DNA of 64,000 nucleotides from Daphnia carinata (Eukaryota > Arthropoda > Branchiopoda > Diplostraca > Daphniidae): the NCBI RefSeq assembly GCF_022539665.2, contig NC_081331.1:12308638-12372637 (forward strand), read 5' to 3'. Below, piece after piece: positions 12,201 to 25,678 of this stretch. The notes under the pieces were generated by a model. It saw nothing but the letters and a program-made list of their open reading frames with translations, was not told the origin of the DNA and searched no databases. A program made the position numbers and the translations under genes. Every line of letters begins with the position of its first letter. Position 1 is the first letter of the stretch.

Positions 12201-13110
12201 TGTTTAGGAATTGCAACGAAAAGGTGAGAAAGGTCGAGGGATCGTCCAGGACGCCGTTCTTATAGGTAAACCAGCTGACTAAATTTCATTGCCTAAGTTA
12301 CACGTTTAATGAGCTTACGATCGTCAATTTTAGGGACCCCTGTCACGGGAAGCCCAGTTGAATGGCGCCCTTTATTAGAGGTCGTCGCAGGCCATCTAGT
12401 CAACGCTTATTCTGAGTAAAATAATAACAATGTTATCAAATGCATACTAATTTTTAAAACATCAATCTCTATCACGTTTCAGAAATGATTGGGTGTTGAA
12501 AATTATTTACCGAACGGCATCGGCGGCTTACGATGTGGCAGGACTCCAGGCCATTGATATTGAACATAAAAAACTCGTCAATGTCGACCTTTCTCAACTG
12601 ATAAGTGGTAGGTGTATTACGTTTACTACTATTTGTACGGGATTATATACGACCGTTCAACATGTCGTGATTCTTGTGTAAACAGGTCACGGTGACTATA
12701 GGACCAAAGCTACCGAATGCCTTAAAGCTACGCGATTGTTACGTGTTGTTGCAATAACACCGGAAACCGTCCAGGTAATTGTTTTTCAGCCCATACTGTT
12801 TGTGTATCCTTTGCTTTGTTATTGGAAGAAAGGCTTTGGCAAATGCCAGGGGTTTGTTAAATTGGGCCAGTAGCAAAAATCTGCTCAAATGCATTAAGGT
12901 TGAACATATTTCATTGTTGCGTACGACGTGCAGTAGAGAATGAGAATATCGATCTGATGCGCATTTTTTTTTTCTTGACGGAATCGATAGGATCCAGCGG
13001 AAATGTCGGACAGCAGCGAAGATGACGAAAAAGATCGACTCATTCCGGGGTCATCGTCAGCAGTTGATCATCCAATGCGATCGAGTTTGAAAGAATCGAA
13101 AAAAATATGA
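9235..13110 (+). CDS. TMCO4: Transmembrane and coiled-coil domain protein 4 (DUF726)
   Basis: Thirteen exons: 9235-9378, 9483-9627, 9717-9858, 9953-10104, 10273-10737, 10797-10828, 10922-10984, 11851-11958, 12208-12265, 12334-12415, 12483-12607, 12686-12774, 12991-13110. They code 574 residues (human about 634). The protein is a membrane-associated alpha/beta-hydrolase-like protein of unknown reaction. A basic segment is followed by a Gly/Ala-rich hydrophobic stretch, about residues 161-225 (LIGAASVGGGVLLGLTGGL). Then come SIIDNPWNVC, the nucleophile elbow GFSLGARVIYFCL (Ser near 406), GTPVTGSPVEW, DWVLKIIYRT and VAGLQAI. The C-tail is acidic, then basic. The 866-bp intron 10985-11850 has no other gene. 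AATAAA at 13319 is the probable poly(A) signal. Exon 2 begins after an A-rich stretch rather than a pyrimidine tract. Confidence 0.9.
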
Positions 13111-16100
13111 GCGTTATATTTTATTTTTTTTCCCTCGCTCGTGTAGATGATGTGATTCAGTATGACATGCAGCATATCATTTCGACCTTTGTATACGTAA
13201 ATAATTGAAACATGTCGATATGCCATGGCATACGTCCATACAATATTGCCAGTCACATGTACAACCGCGATATTCGTGGACCATACGATGTGTGTGTAGA
13301 CCAAGGATCGATAAGTCAATAAAAAGGCGATATTAAAAAAAAAAGAAAAACATTTGAAAAATATTTGCGCATGTTTGAAACGCTGTTTTGAATTCAACTG
13401 TTGTTCATACATACGCGTTGTCTATCCGATATAACCTGCTGGCTTTTTTGAGGGGGAGGGCTTGGGATTTACATATAATTTCTATGCACTGTTTGCTTAG
13501 AAAAAGGAAACAAGTCACATATTTAAATAGATCGGCCGCATACAAAAAGGGAAGTTTACGTTGTATAATATTGTGACAGTCATATGGTGCTTCACGAATT
13601 TAATGAAAAAAAAGATCCGTTTGATTTGCTGGTAATAGTTAAGCATTCCTATGAGGCATCTGCTTTAGCCTACAGCAATATCTCCTCGGTCGGGGACGCT
13701 ATAATAGTCTATGGTGAAACGTGATAGACTGTGTGGTTCAATCAATCAATAATCTTGTGCAATAAGAAGGGGGAACTGTGCTGAGGCATCTTCTTCATAT
13801 GCATAACAGCGTGGAATGCCAATATATGGATGCTGATCGGGCCGAAAAAGGGGTCGTGCACGGCAATGAAGAGGAAAAAGAGAGTCTTTTAATTCGTCCT
13901 CTTTTTATTGCTGCGCATTCTTTTGCGTTTGTGTTGTCTCTCTGGCAAGATAGAAGATTATGTGTAAGTATAAACAAGTTATGTGTTCTGTGGTAGATAA
14001 ATGGATTGATCGATGGGCAACCTTGATGATTACATACGCAGCAGCATTCGCCCGTAGTTTTTGCCTCTCTAACCGCAATCGCACACGTAAATCGAATTTC
14101 CCCCCTTTTTTTTTAAATAATGCACAAGCCTGTCTAACATCTTCGTTTCGATTAGAGAAGAAAAGAACCGGCCACGCCTTTTTTTTTTTATTCTTTTGGA
14201 CTCTAGATTGCGCCCTCTTTATTTGATCGATTTATACACACACACGCACGCACACGCAGCACCTAGCAACGAACAGACGGAAGGAGGAGGGCGTAACGGA
14301 TAGAACTAAACCGGGGAGAAAAGTCAGCTGATTTGTCTAGAAAGAAAAAACTGCGCACTAGAAAAATGAAACGAGAACGGGTTGCTCTTTAAGTTCCAAA
14401 TTTAATTTCTAAAGTAGATGACACAAAATAAGAAAAACAATGGCGGATTATAACGTATTAGAAATAATACGTCATTAAGCGACAAGATGTCAGGCTGGAT
14501 GAATATGATGACGTAAGCCAATCTTAAATTTGTTTGACTCCACCCTCCTAATTTTGGAATGAATCCTCATTCCATAATTCTACACCCATATAAGAAACGC
14601 TACTAAACAATTGACAAAAGAATCCATCCGAAATGTTCCAATGCGCTTAACTTCTTCATTCTTAATGACATCAATCAAATAACGTATTCAACAAAGACTT
14701 GATACAGCAATTGAATGATGCGCAGCACGCAAGAGTCAATTGATTGATGCAATTCTTTTTTTTTTTCGCCTGTGTGTACGTGTGTCAAGAGCCAGAAATC
14801 CAAACTGATCGAGGATGTCTACCACTAAAGACTAAATAGAGAGACGCACAAACCGTCAGTACGTACACCAAACATCAGAATAATAATTTTGCACAGTGTA
14901 CAGTTTTATACAGAGGAAAAAGAAACGGGACGTGGCGCCAGGAACACGAGAGCAGCATTAAATTAAATGAGATTGAAAAGGAAAGTATATATAAAAGCCA
15001 ATTTTTGAAATTCAATGCTTAAAAGGAGAGAGGAAAAAAAAAAGTATTGTTTTAAAAAGCTTTCCTCCACCATCTGTATAGACATAGTGGTGTATTGCAG
15101 CACTTTACTGGCATCCAATATATTTTAGCCTTCTCAGCTGATGTCTGTATATAATTGGATTGGACCTGTCTTTCCAACGGAAGACCCTTTTCCAACGAAC
15201 AGAGTTCCCTCCGGTATAATATATGGCCGATGCACACAAAAATTAATGAAACGAAATGAGAGTGCATCTTACATACGGTCAATATTGTGAAGAAAGAAAA
15301 TAAGCATCATTAACCTAGAAAAAAACTACATTATTGGTTAAAGAACGTCAAACGCTGATCATTCAAAATAGATATTGGTAGTCGGGGCTAGTTCTTTGGC
15401 AGGTCAGATTTTCGATAGAATGAAGACGAAATCTCTTCCGTGTGTTCCATCTGAAAGCTACTCAAATTGTCAACGATGACTCTAGTATCATGCTCGGCAT
15501 TGACGGGAACCTATCCAAGATGATGGAAATGTTGAGCCTCTCCTAGAAATAAAAAGCCTTCCCCTTCTAAAAAAAAAAAGAGGTAGGCTACTTGCCTAAT
15601 GCAGTAGGCTACATCGTACAATTTGTCGTTGTTGAGATCCTTTTTATGCAGCACAAGCATTTGGCACTTGATTGCTAAATATTCTCATTTGAATAGAATG
15701 CTATCAATATTGCAAAGAGAATAATCGGAACCAAGTTTGTTTAATATTTATAGAGTGGTATATATAAAACAGGAAAGCTTAACTTTGTAAATTTTGTGTC
15801 TATGTTCTATGTTTAGTTTCTGTGCTTCCTGTAGTACTTTGCGCATACATTTATTTTACATTTGATGGTGGGGGTTTTCCGGAAGGAGGAGATGTCACAG
15901 TAGAATGAAAGACGTGGTATATATATCTAACAGGGCAGCGGTTGCCCCAAATGGATCGATACGCCCAGGCATCCGCAGGCCAACTGAATGGACAGAGTGG
16001 CAATCATTTTGTTTTTATTTGCAGCACATACTCAGTTTTTCCAGGAAACGTCAAAGAGTTTTGTAGACATAGAAAAAAACCAGTACCCCATTAAAAGAAC

Positions 16101-18141
16101 AGCAAACAAGGCACTTACGAACGCATATCAATGATTACAAAGGGGGCGTTGATAAAAAAAGGACAATATAAATCATGAAAACAATTGAAAATGACCCGTT
16201 AATCGGGATGTCTCTAGCCTGTACGCTGCAATGATAATTTTAATGCTACACAGCTGCAAGGATTATTTAATTTAATTACTTACGTCAAACGATCAACTAA
16301 TGGGGCGAAGTACCTAGTGAAAAAAAAATCTGTAAAATAGACTTTGATAATGAGGTGGTAAACTAATTTTTTGACCGTGCACATTACCGTTTGTCTTCAG
16401 TTAGTTTCTCTGTTCATTACGCATCGTGTAATTAAAAGTACAAACAAAGAGTTTTAGAGCTGTTGGCATCGTAACGAGATACCCTGGCAGTCATTTTCAT
16501 TGATCGAATCATTCAACGGAAAACGGTGCTTTCCGTCAAATGCTGCTTTCTTGTCCTGAAGCTCAAAGCAGTTAAATAACGCAGCTACACATAACGTCAG
16601 CTTAGACACAACAGAACGAGTAGTGCGTAATGATCTGCTGGAGGTCTACGGGATGACATCGATTGGACATATTATACCAAAGCTTCCCTGCAGGAAATAA
16701 CGAACGAAAGTTCAATTTGCACAAATAGATTCCGTCCTTGTTTTGTATGTAGTCTCTGATCAATCAATCAAAAACGAACAGAAGGAAGTGCGTTAAGTCA
16801 CAAGTTGATAAAGTTAATTACTAATATATTAGAAAGCTTATACAAATGGTACATGTGTATGTGATTTTGCGTTAGTGATATAAGGATGAAAAGGAAATCG
16901 GATATTCGTTTTGAATCCGTATTTGATATATTTAGAGTTGATCATAAAACTTGAGGAGAGGAAGATTAGACGGGAATGAAAGAATTCAATGAAAATGAAT
17001 AAAAAAATGAAAACGGTGAATAATAATTGGTGACGCGTAAATACGTATTCATGCACAGATGTTAAGGAAAGAAAAACGAATATATTTAATGAAAAGAGTG
17101 AGAATTAAAAATGGATGTACAATTATATGAAGAGACACACACCTGACCAGGTATATATAATCGTCATTTTTGTTTGCCTGCACCTCTCTGTGAATTACTT
17201 AGGGGAGTATTTTTTCTTATTTTTTAAAATAAGGAAGTGGAAGTAAACAAATAATTTAACAATTTAAATGATACATAACCGCACAGCAGCATTGATTATA
17301 ATAAGTGTGTTGGAATCGTTTCATCGAGCCCCGACATCGATTACATTATACATATCCGTTTCGAGTGTGTTTCACATCACAATACAAACGCTTCGAATTT
17401 CGAATCCTATACATTTACACGACGAATGCAAAGTGGAAAAGCTAATGAACTTGTACAGTATTTGAACAATGAAGGAAACACTGAGCCTCTTGTTTTTGTT
17501 TTGTTTTAACCATCCTACTATAGCAGTCTCTATACATGTGTCCCAAATGCTGATATATCTCCTGTGATTCATATGGCTTATATTAGTATTCCCTATTCAA
17601 ATGTAAATAGAAATGAACTAATATTCGAAAATCAAGCCGATTACATTAGCGCAATTCGAACGACGGTTGGCAAAGTCCGTTAAAAAGGAAACATTTTGTT
17701 GTTTTTTTTTGAAAAATTCTATGTACAATTAGACATTTATTATAGCCTATATATATATATATATATCAATAAAATAATAATTGTCTATTGAGATATCTTT
17801 ATATAAAATCAGCCGAGTAAAACAAAAATATATGGTATAATATGTTTTAACTACGTTGCTGACGCGCCCAGAGTGTTACATAAAGTATCTACAGAAATTT
17901 GTAGTTTTTTTGTTTGAAAAAAATTAAATGTTAAACAAAAATTTAGTGTCGATGATGACATGAAACACTTAAAATGGCTTCGTCAGTGTACATAAAGATA
18001 AATAGCTTTTGAAGCGGTGCATGTACATTTTCCTTTAGTATATATAGAGCTATAGATGCTGGGGTTAACTATCCAAACTACTTCGATGTACATAGCCAGC
18101 TTATATATATATATATCTATATTTATTTAATTAAAAATAAT
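13111..18141. other. AT-rich convergent intergenic region, probably including a long DIRAS 3' UTR
   Basis: Five kilobases between the TMCO4 stop (+) and the DIRAS stop (-). No frame has recognisable coding content or splice structure. It contains an (AC)n-like patch near 14236-14262, AT dinucleotide runs at 17749-17766 and 18101-18118, and many minus-strand AATAAA motifs. The part nearest 18.1 kb is probably DIRAS 3' UTR. How far it extends cannot be told from sequence. Confidence 0.5.
17749..17766. repeat. (AT)n microsatellite
   Basis: Nine uninterrupted AT dinucleotides in AT-rich sequence downstream of DIRAS. A second, shorter run lies near 18101-18118. Confidence 0.9.
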
Positions 18142-21100
18142 TCACATTAGACGACATTTGTCCTTGAGTTTCTCCGACGACGGTCCTGCGCCAGATGTTC
18201 CCGGAGGAGCTGATGCGGAACGACTGGCCTTGTTCTTAGAATCCGGCTGAAGTGACATGGCTCTATTCTTATCCAGACTCAACAGCTCCTTTTGGAGGGG
18301 AAAAAATAATAAAAAGTCGTACAAGGTTAAAAGCAACAACATTCATTGTATCGACTTCGCAAGGGCGGATATCAAGGCAAGAGGAAAACAAAACACATTA
18401 GACGAGAATTGTCTTTTTGATCTCGTGTAACTGGAAGTATAACATGCATAGACAGATCTATAACCCACAAAGAGCTTTCGAACATACCTGGAAGAGTTCC
18501 TTCACATTGTAATTGGTCTTGGCCGAAGTTTCCATAAAGTGGGATGACCACCGGCGTGCCTGCTCTTCGCCTTCCTTTGCCGTCAGTTCACGCGCCTCCG
18601 TTTCGTCGCATTTGTTGCCAACGAGCATCAGAGGCACGTTCTCTAATGAGCCCTTAACAATTGACAGGACAGCCAAAAATGTTATAGTTATTTTCTAAAA
18701 ACTTCTCCATTTCAAGAACTTAAAGATGATTAAAGCAAAATAGTAGGGAATCGCTTTAACGATAGCGGAACAAGAAAAAAGTTAAAGGCAATTGTTGCCA
18801 AGGCCTACGTTTTATTTCACCTAAAACAAATGCAGAAAAAATAAAAATAATACTTTGATTTCGCGGATGATTTCCCACGTGGGCTTGAGCTCCTCCAGAG
18901 ACTGCCTCGACGTGATCGAGTAGACCATGATGAAGGCGTGACCTTTGGAGATGTTCAACCGCTGCATGGCCGGAAACTGGTGAGAGCCCGTCGTGTCGGT
19001 GATCTGAAGCGTGCAGATAGAGTTCTTGTTGCACGTTATCACCTGGACGCCGACGTGATATTTACGAGATAAAAAAAAGAAAGAAAGAAATGAATGAGAC
19101 ACATCATTCGTATATGAAAAGAACCTCAGATTAAATGAGGAGTAGCAACGCAGAATAATAAGTAGATACCCATCAAAATGTGTGTCGCGTCGAGTACGCG
19201 AAGAGAAAATACCATTAGTTTAAGGTACAGAGTTTAAGCTTTGTATTTAAAAGATAGGGCAGCACTCTATGTAGTCTTTCATCTATGTAATAACAGGTAT
19301 TTAAACTGGAGTAGTTTTAGTATGCACACGCTCACTGCATCGTGTTTGGCGTGCAAAAAGTGCTGCCGTGATCGTTTCACCGTGATTAAACGCAGTCGGA
19401 CGATCACATTTTGAAAAACATTAAGTCATAAATTGAGTCTAACGTTTGAGTGCTGGACTAGAGCGGCGTAAATCTGTAGAGCACATGCAAGTTAGGTTAA
19501 ATCATAATTAATACCACCGGATCTTTAGATTCCTTTTTTATGATATCCGCTGTATGCCCTTACGCTGAACTATAGCGTATATAATTAAACGCCTAATCAT
19601 CTCGTCTTATTAATCGGCCTATGATGTACAGTCAACTGCCGTTCATTTATTCTGGACCTACAACGTTTAATAATTTCTTTTCGTCGGTCTGATGCGTTCT
19701 AGACGTACAAAAGGAAGGAAATCATTTAGCGCTGCTGCCTTTCAAATAATTGATCTCTTGGAAAAGACGCTTCACAACGCCCACGCAACGAAATGTTGTC
19801 TGCCTTGATTGCTGCAAACTAATTCATTCGCCATGTTTATGAATAATATAGGTTTGATACCCAAATAAGAAATGCTTGGTCAAAGTTGTGTATATTGCAT
19901 ATAGAAATGTCTGGCTCATCTGAACTGGTGCACACAAACGACAGACGAGTAGGAGTAATGCGGATGAAACCAATATTCGAATCGTCCGCCTATAGCTACG
20001 TATCCATAAGGCATACAAATCAATGATTTGTATTACATTTTTCTTTAAATCTATTTAACATAGTGCTATAGGTTACGTTCAAACATATCACATCCCTAAA
20101 CCTATGCATGCACGAAGTTTTATTTTTTCCACCTCTCTCTGAAAAACGGGGAAACAATAAAGCTATAACTTATATTAATAGTCATCTAAAACAGCTCATT
20201 TATGAAATAAAATAAAAATAACGCCAACAGGAAATATCTACATTAAAAGAAGCCGCTCTTCCTATATAGGCAGCAGCCTCCAATAGAAATGAAACCTTTT
20301 CAAAGCCTAACTATCAACGTTTAAAAAGAACGTATGTGTGAATAGAATCTTTTGTTGGCCTTTCCAACAAGGCAGAAATTCAATACATAAAAGAATGAAA
20401 ATTAAGGGGAAAAAAAGGGCTTGATTTCTTTCAATCAATTAGCAGCAAACGTGTGACGTCAGTTGTTTGGCCCATTTCTCTACATCCAAAATTAAGAAGA
20501 TTTCAAACATGTTACAAAGCTGCGTCAAGTTTGCAATCCAAAGTTATACAGACACGCTCTGGTCGATATACGTAGGGGTCTCCATATGTTATTAATTGAC
20601 AAGTATACGCGTTCGCATGTCTGTACATCGTGAATGAACAAAAGGGTAAGAGAAACTAGGCGCTCGATCGATTTCCTAAAAAACGGAAGCAGTACATGTA
20701 CAAAGCATTCAGACGCAATGCATATGACTTACGTATGTAATCAATTGGACGCTATTGGGGATGACATCCAGTGGCCCTTATCTTTTTTCATTGAAATACA
20801 CTTGCAGATGAAGAGGTTATTTAACAAAAAAACATTGAGATAGGGTTTTTAAGTTGGCCGTTGGCGCATCAGTAAAAAAAAAAATGGCATCATTTTTGCA
20901 ATTTTATAGCTAAACGAAGGAAACCTATCAATAGAATATATATTTATTTTAAAGTTCAGACGTGATTGTCCGCGTATTTACGTACAACAAACGTACCATT
21001 GCGTTTATAAAGTTTGTTATACATTACACGAATTGCACTAATTGCTGTTCTCCTACATCCGTGGCGTAGGCTGACACGCCTTAAAAGGAAATCCGAATTT

Positions 21101-22114
21101 AAATTGCCATGGCAACCATTCATGACGTAGCAAAAGAAATGTCATATACTATTACGCACACAGAATCCGTATGTTTCAGGATTAGGTATACTTTCTAAGC
21201 CGAGGAAAAAAAATGTATGGAACAAAAAAAAAGAAGCTCAGAATAACGCGTCGGCGCAAAGTGTTTTCTGGTGTAAGGACCCAATCTCGTTTTGCACACA
21301 GCTCGCGTATAGGCACATAAAAAAGAAAATTCAGCTCTCTTATTAAACATGGCGAATATTCCCATTTTTCGGGGGGATCGAATATTTACTTCACGTCTGC
21401 GTTTATACCATTGGAAGCTATATCAAACATTAGATGACGTCATTGCCAACGAGCAGGATTCAAACATACGGACACATCACCACACACAGACACATATACG
21501 TTTAAGACTCTTTGTCTTATACTCTTGTTCTCATGAGGATCGTCCTCAACGTTCGATTTTTCCTTGTGCTCTTTGGTCTCATCAGCACATAGCCCTTGTA
21601 GAAAGCTTCGTTCAAAATATTTAAAAAAAGAGCGAAGGCAAGTGGTGCTGCGTAGACGCCCTCTGGGGTGTGTATCCAGCGGATCAATACCATCCGCAAA
21701 GCGTGCGTACACATAGTGAGAGATCAGCCACGCTCTCTACGTGCTGGGCGTGTTGCCTTTCCATTCATTTCCAGCAAAAGCCCTCCCTTCCTTTTTCTTG
21801 TTAATTCTCTTGTTCGTCTGTTATATAAACTGTTCTAGTTTATTTCTATTCTTAAAAATAAGACTCCTCGTCTCCTTGCCGCGAATGAATTAAAATTGTG
21901 TTTTGATAAACTAAGAGGATTTACGTGTCATGCGAGACTTGTTATGGATATTTGAATAATAATTTTTTCTTTTTACTTGACGGTATGTGTCTTCTACGGT
22001 AGGGATATAAGATTCGCGGAAGGTGCCCTTAACGAAGCGGAGTACAAGCGATGATTTGCCAACTCCGCCGGCACCGAAGACCACCACCCGATAATCGTTG
22101 CTCTGTTCCGGCAT
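18142..22114 (-). CDS. DIRAS2: Di-Ras small GTPase (DIRAS1/2 type)
   Basis: Four exons on the minus strand: 22114-21977, 19042-18854, 18652-18488, 18288-18142, coding 212 residues (vertebrate DIRAS about 199). Di-Ras proteins are plasma-membrane Ras-like GTPases with very low intrinsic GTPase activity. Visible motifs: P-loop GAGGVGKS (residues 14-21), switch [18 protein letters not shown] (62-69) where Ras would have DTAGQ, NKCD (122-125) and ETSAK. The tail ends in CRLM, a CAAX box for prenylation. The N-terminus [10 protein letters not shown] is nearly identical to vertebrate DIRAS2. The linker after the G domain ([19 protein letters not shown]) is lineage-specific. The first intron, 19043-21976, is 2.9 kb, long for this window, with no nested gene seen. 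Symbol by similarity; DIRAS1 is equally possible. Confidence 0.93.
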
Positions 22115-25100
22115 GTCTCTGGCGGATGATTGCTGGGCGAGATAGCGGTTTTTTTTATTTTTCACTCCTTTCTTTTTTTATTTCAAATTGGTGAAAAGAA
22201 TAATGGCAAACGATCAATCTTCACCGCGTTCAGTAGAGAAGGTCCAACCTGACAGCTGGTCGTCACAGCTAGTTCTATGGGATCAAAGAAAATTGTTGTA
22301 TAAATTTCCATATTTTTTTATTCTCATAAAGAAGGAAACTGACTGATATTGAATACATGTAGATAACAAGTAGATGGGGGAACACTTGACTCTTGAGTTT
22401 TATAAGAAAGGAACTACTTGAAATTGCTGGCAAGTGGATCTAGTGTCAACTGCTAACAAGGTGTACCAATACCGATATGCTGAAAACTATTGTGCTTGCC
22501 TTTGTTGTGTGGGTGTGAACAATGTTCGATGGCTCTATATCAATCCATGGGGTTCTTCTTTCGTGGAAATGTATTTTTTTTCCTCCCTTTTTATTTATCT
22601 CTCACTTACAAAATAACATCACAACACGAACACTTGATTCGCCACTTGTTCAATTTTTTTGGCCGTAAAACAATTGATGACAAGTTGAAAACTGGAAAAT
22701 CTATTAGTGGGTGCACAAACACTTAAGCGAACAATGAATTTCAATGATCTAATTGAATGAGCTCCCTCTTTCGTGCGCGTGCGATAGACTTGACGTCTGG
22801 TGAACAACTGACAAGCGAAGCAGCCGACTGCGCGAATAAGTTCTGATGCACTATCGTTTCAAACTCCCGCTGGGTGGCCCTCCCTCTTTTTGCTGCTGTC
22901 ACCCTCCCAAGAAGGAATACTCAGAGAACGTATATGTAGGATATTCTTGTTTTATTCCAGCCCCTCTCCACCCACATCTCTTCCCAAAGCGCGTCCTATA
23001 GACTGTACATAGCAGCGGGAGAAGGTGGAGCCGCGGCGACTCCCGGCGGTCGCAGTGACGACTACCGACGCGGCAGCCGATCGATTTTCGTTATTTGTTT
23101 TGGTTCTTTTTTTTTTATTTTCGTTCTCACATATTTTTTGTTTTTCAAGCGATAGAGATTTCCATATAAAATGGGTGTTTCCTCGTGAAAAATGATTTCT
23201 AATTAAAGGTCTACCTAGGGCTAAGTTTAATGGGATTAGAATAGATTTTTTTTTTTTTTCGAAATGATGAAATTCATCAATTGTAGTGGACGTTTCTTCA
23301 CGGGGAGGAAAAATGAAAAAAAAAAAAAAAAAAAAAAAAAAACCATCAAAGTCGGGGGGACCTACTGGGGAGGGACATTTTTTTTTCAAGTATTGATCAG
23401 TGAATCATTTGTTAAATGCAAAAAGGACATTCAAGGGCAACGATTTCATCAAAATAGATGTACTGCAACAAGGCGTTTCCTTTTGCAATTCAGGTCTTCT
23501 TGGTCGTCGAACGGGGATGACAATCATAAAAGGTCAAGGGAAATTGGAACTGATTCAGCGAGGAAAATCAAATTTCAATTTTCCGTTAGACCATTATCTA
23601 ATTATTACTTGCACATTGGCAAGAAATTGAAAGCTCCTACAACTTCGAAACACTAAGTCAATACATGAGCCGTGTATCGATTAATCGCTTCCGGTTGGCT
23701 CCGACATTTGGAAGTTGGATGAGCATCAAGGACGCATAGAACGCAATGAGGGAATTGAAACAAACAAAAAAAACGAGATTTATGCCGGCTTCCTTGTGAA
23801 TTTTATATCATTATACGCATGTAGAGATTCAAAGAATCAAAAGCCATTACAACATCGATTCACAGCGCAGGAGTAGTAAAAAATAACGAAGATGCTCCCA
23901 TGAAATCATGTGTTAACGATCCATTAATTACAATGACACAAGTGGGGAAAGTTCTTGATAATATATTGCGTCTACATATATAAGCAACAGTGTAAACGTA
24001 ACACGTAAACGAACGTGGGGGAAAAAAGAATTGACCTTTTCACAAGTTGATATTAAAACTATAAAGCCAACGTAAAAAGATTGCGTTCCTGTGCGCCCCA
24101 TAAAACTGCGCACATTGACTGTGAATTATTCGCTGAAAAAAAAGGAAAAACAAAAGGGGAAACGATTCGCCAAAGATCCTTATATCTTTATGTTAACACA
24201 AAGAAATAGGAGGGCTTTCTGTATTGTTTAATTACCTCCCGGTATAGTCCCGACTGCCATTTATCTTGCATAGCTACTGCAATACGGAATAGAACGCGGC
24301 TAGTCGCTATTTGCCAATTGATTTATAGCCCTCCGGGCCTTTCAGTTTGTTGCTGCTTTTGTACCCTTCAATTAACTTTTAATACGAACAGATATGTGTA
24401 GCTGTTGGCACGTAGGATAACGCTGTATACAGATATCCAATGCATATCCAGGACACTGTTAGCGATTCATTAAGCATCCTTTTATAAATGGGCAAACTAT
24501 TTTTACGTCCTTCTTTTACGTCATGCCAACTACTTATCTATTCACCTGCGATACATGAATAAGGGTGGGAATGAATGTCTATGCAACAATATTATTAGAG
24601 CCCTATTTTCGCCTTGTGCGCACACGCGGTGTGTAAGATCTATAGATGGATCACTTACCAATGGATAGACATCGAGAGTTCGTGTTTCCTTGTTCTATTA
24701 ATACGAACCTATAAATTTCTACCGACATCAATGTTGAGACGCCGTATCGAATTCCGATTTCGTACGTGCATCCCGTAGACACTTGGTGATCAGTGTAAAA
24801 TGAACTTACGAAATGTAATCCAACCAAAGTCACGTCTTTCATTTTTAACGCTTTGTTACTTTTCATTACTCTTCATTACTTATCATTTCACATTAGTGGG
24901 AAAGCCAAACAGTAGATGGCATCATCAACTGGTTGCTGTTTTTTTTTAACGAAAGAGAAATGTTGAATCATTTTCATTATTTGAGCTATCAAGTATAACC
25001 TAAACCAGTCTGAAGTAAAAACTAAGCCCATCCCAGCTGTTGCCAGACAAAGAGTTCCTTTTATGAGAAACTGTTCCGTATCATTCAGTAGCAGAAAAAT

Positions 25101-25201
25101 TGGCAAATTTTTATTGGCAACAAAAGCGTGCAGATGTCCAAAGTATTTGCTGAAATCGAAAGTAACAAAAGCGGTAGCAGACGTGTTCACTACAGGAACA
25201 T
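22115..25201. other. Upstream region of DIRAS and gene-poor spacer
   Basis: No convincing exon. A GC- and CpG-rich patch at about 22985-23090 in AT-rich surroundings could be a promoter or noncoding first exon of DIRAS on the minus strand, but no donor was pinned down. A 27-base A run lies at 23316-23342. The frames at 22952-23389 (-) and 23264-23656 (+) run through these low-complexity tracts and are not credible genes. The end nearest 25.2 kb is 3' UTR of gene A, with a minus-strand AATAAA at 25114-25109. Confidence 0.5.
23316..23342. repeat. Poly(A) homopolymer, 27 bases
   Basis: Uninterrupted A run upstream of DIRAS. No flanking duplication or retroelement body was recognised, so it is listed as a simple repeat only. 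Confidence 0.9.
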
Positions 25202-25639
25202 TCAATGATAGTATCGATACGAATAGGAAACCAATGGCCGGCTGTAATAAGAATAAGGCCGGTAATAAGCATAACCACCGTGACCGTAATATCCGCGGTG
25301 GTATCCCCAACCGGAGTGGTGAGTTTCTTGTGTTTTCTGATCTACAACGTCAGTTTCCGCCGATCTACGGCCGCGCCAGTGTCCGTAAGGAACGCGATAG
25401 TAGTCGTAAACGTTGTAACCGTAAGGGTAATAGTAATGATGGCCGTAATAGCGCCGTCCGTGCCACTCTTGGGCGTCCTGGTCGGAAACAGCTTCCGCCC
25501 GTTTCAATTCCACAACAGGAACTGCCAGAGCCAAAAGGAGAAGAACAAAAGAAACCTGGAAGATCAAAGCACATTTAATTAGTATAATGATGAAGAAAGA
25601 ACAAAAAACGCGAAAATTTTAACTCGCCGCGAATTTCAT
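25202..25639 (-). CDS. Gene A: secreted Gly/Tyr-rich precursor with one W-R-G-R-R module
   Basis: Two exons on the minus strand: 25639-25628 (MKFA) and 25555-25202, 121 residues. Function unknown. Residues 1 to about 25 form a signal peptide (VSFVLLLLALAVPVVE). After the spacer VSDQDAQEWHGRR comes a Tyr-rich stretch ending in GHWRGRRSAE, the module also found in genes B and C. A second Tyr/Gly-rich segment ends the protein. R-G-R-R is a furin-type site, and the Gly before the Arg pair could give a C-terminally amidated peptide ending in WR. The intron begins with GC rather than GT (GCG|GCGAGT). I chose it because B and C have the same four-codon first exon and phase. It has its own TATA/initiator. 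A structural cuticle-type protein is the main alternative. Confidence 0.75.
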
Positions 25640-25678
25640 CTTTTTTTCTGTTGAGCGAACAGTGGCAATCAACGAGTC

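Noticed and set aside
22952-23656. Long frames on both strands across the 27-base A run
   Set aside because: They are open only because poly(A)/poly(T) codes Lys/Phe without stops.
24888-25310. 140-residue minus-strand frame with hydrophobic start
   Set aside because: It overlaps gene A in another frame and runs through its 3' UTR. The apparent signal peptide is a frame-shifted reading of Tyr-rich codons.
25063-25578. 171-residue plus-strand open frame opposite gene A
   Set aside because: It is antisense to the gene A coding exon. Its Arg/Lys/Asn bias mirrors the Tyr/Gly codons on the other strand, and it has no domain.
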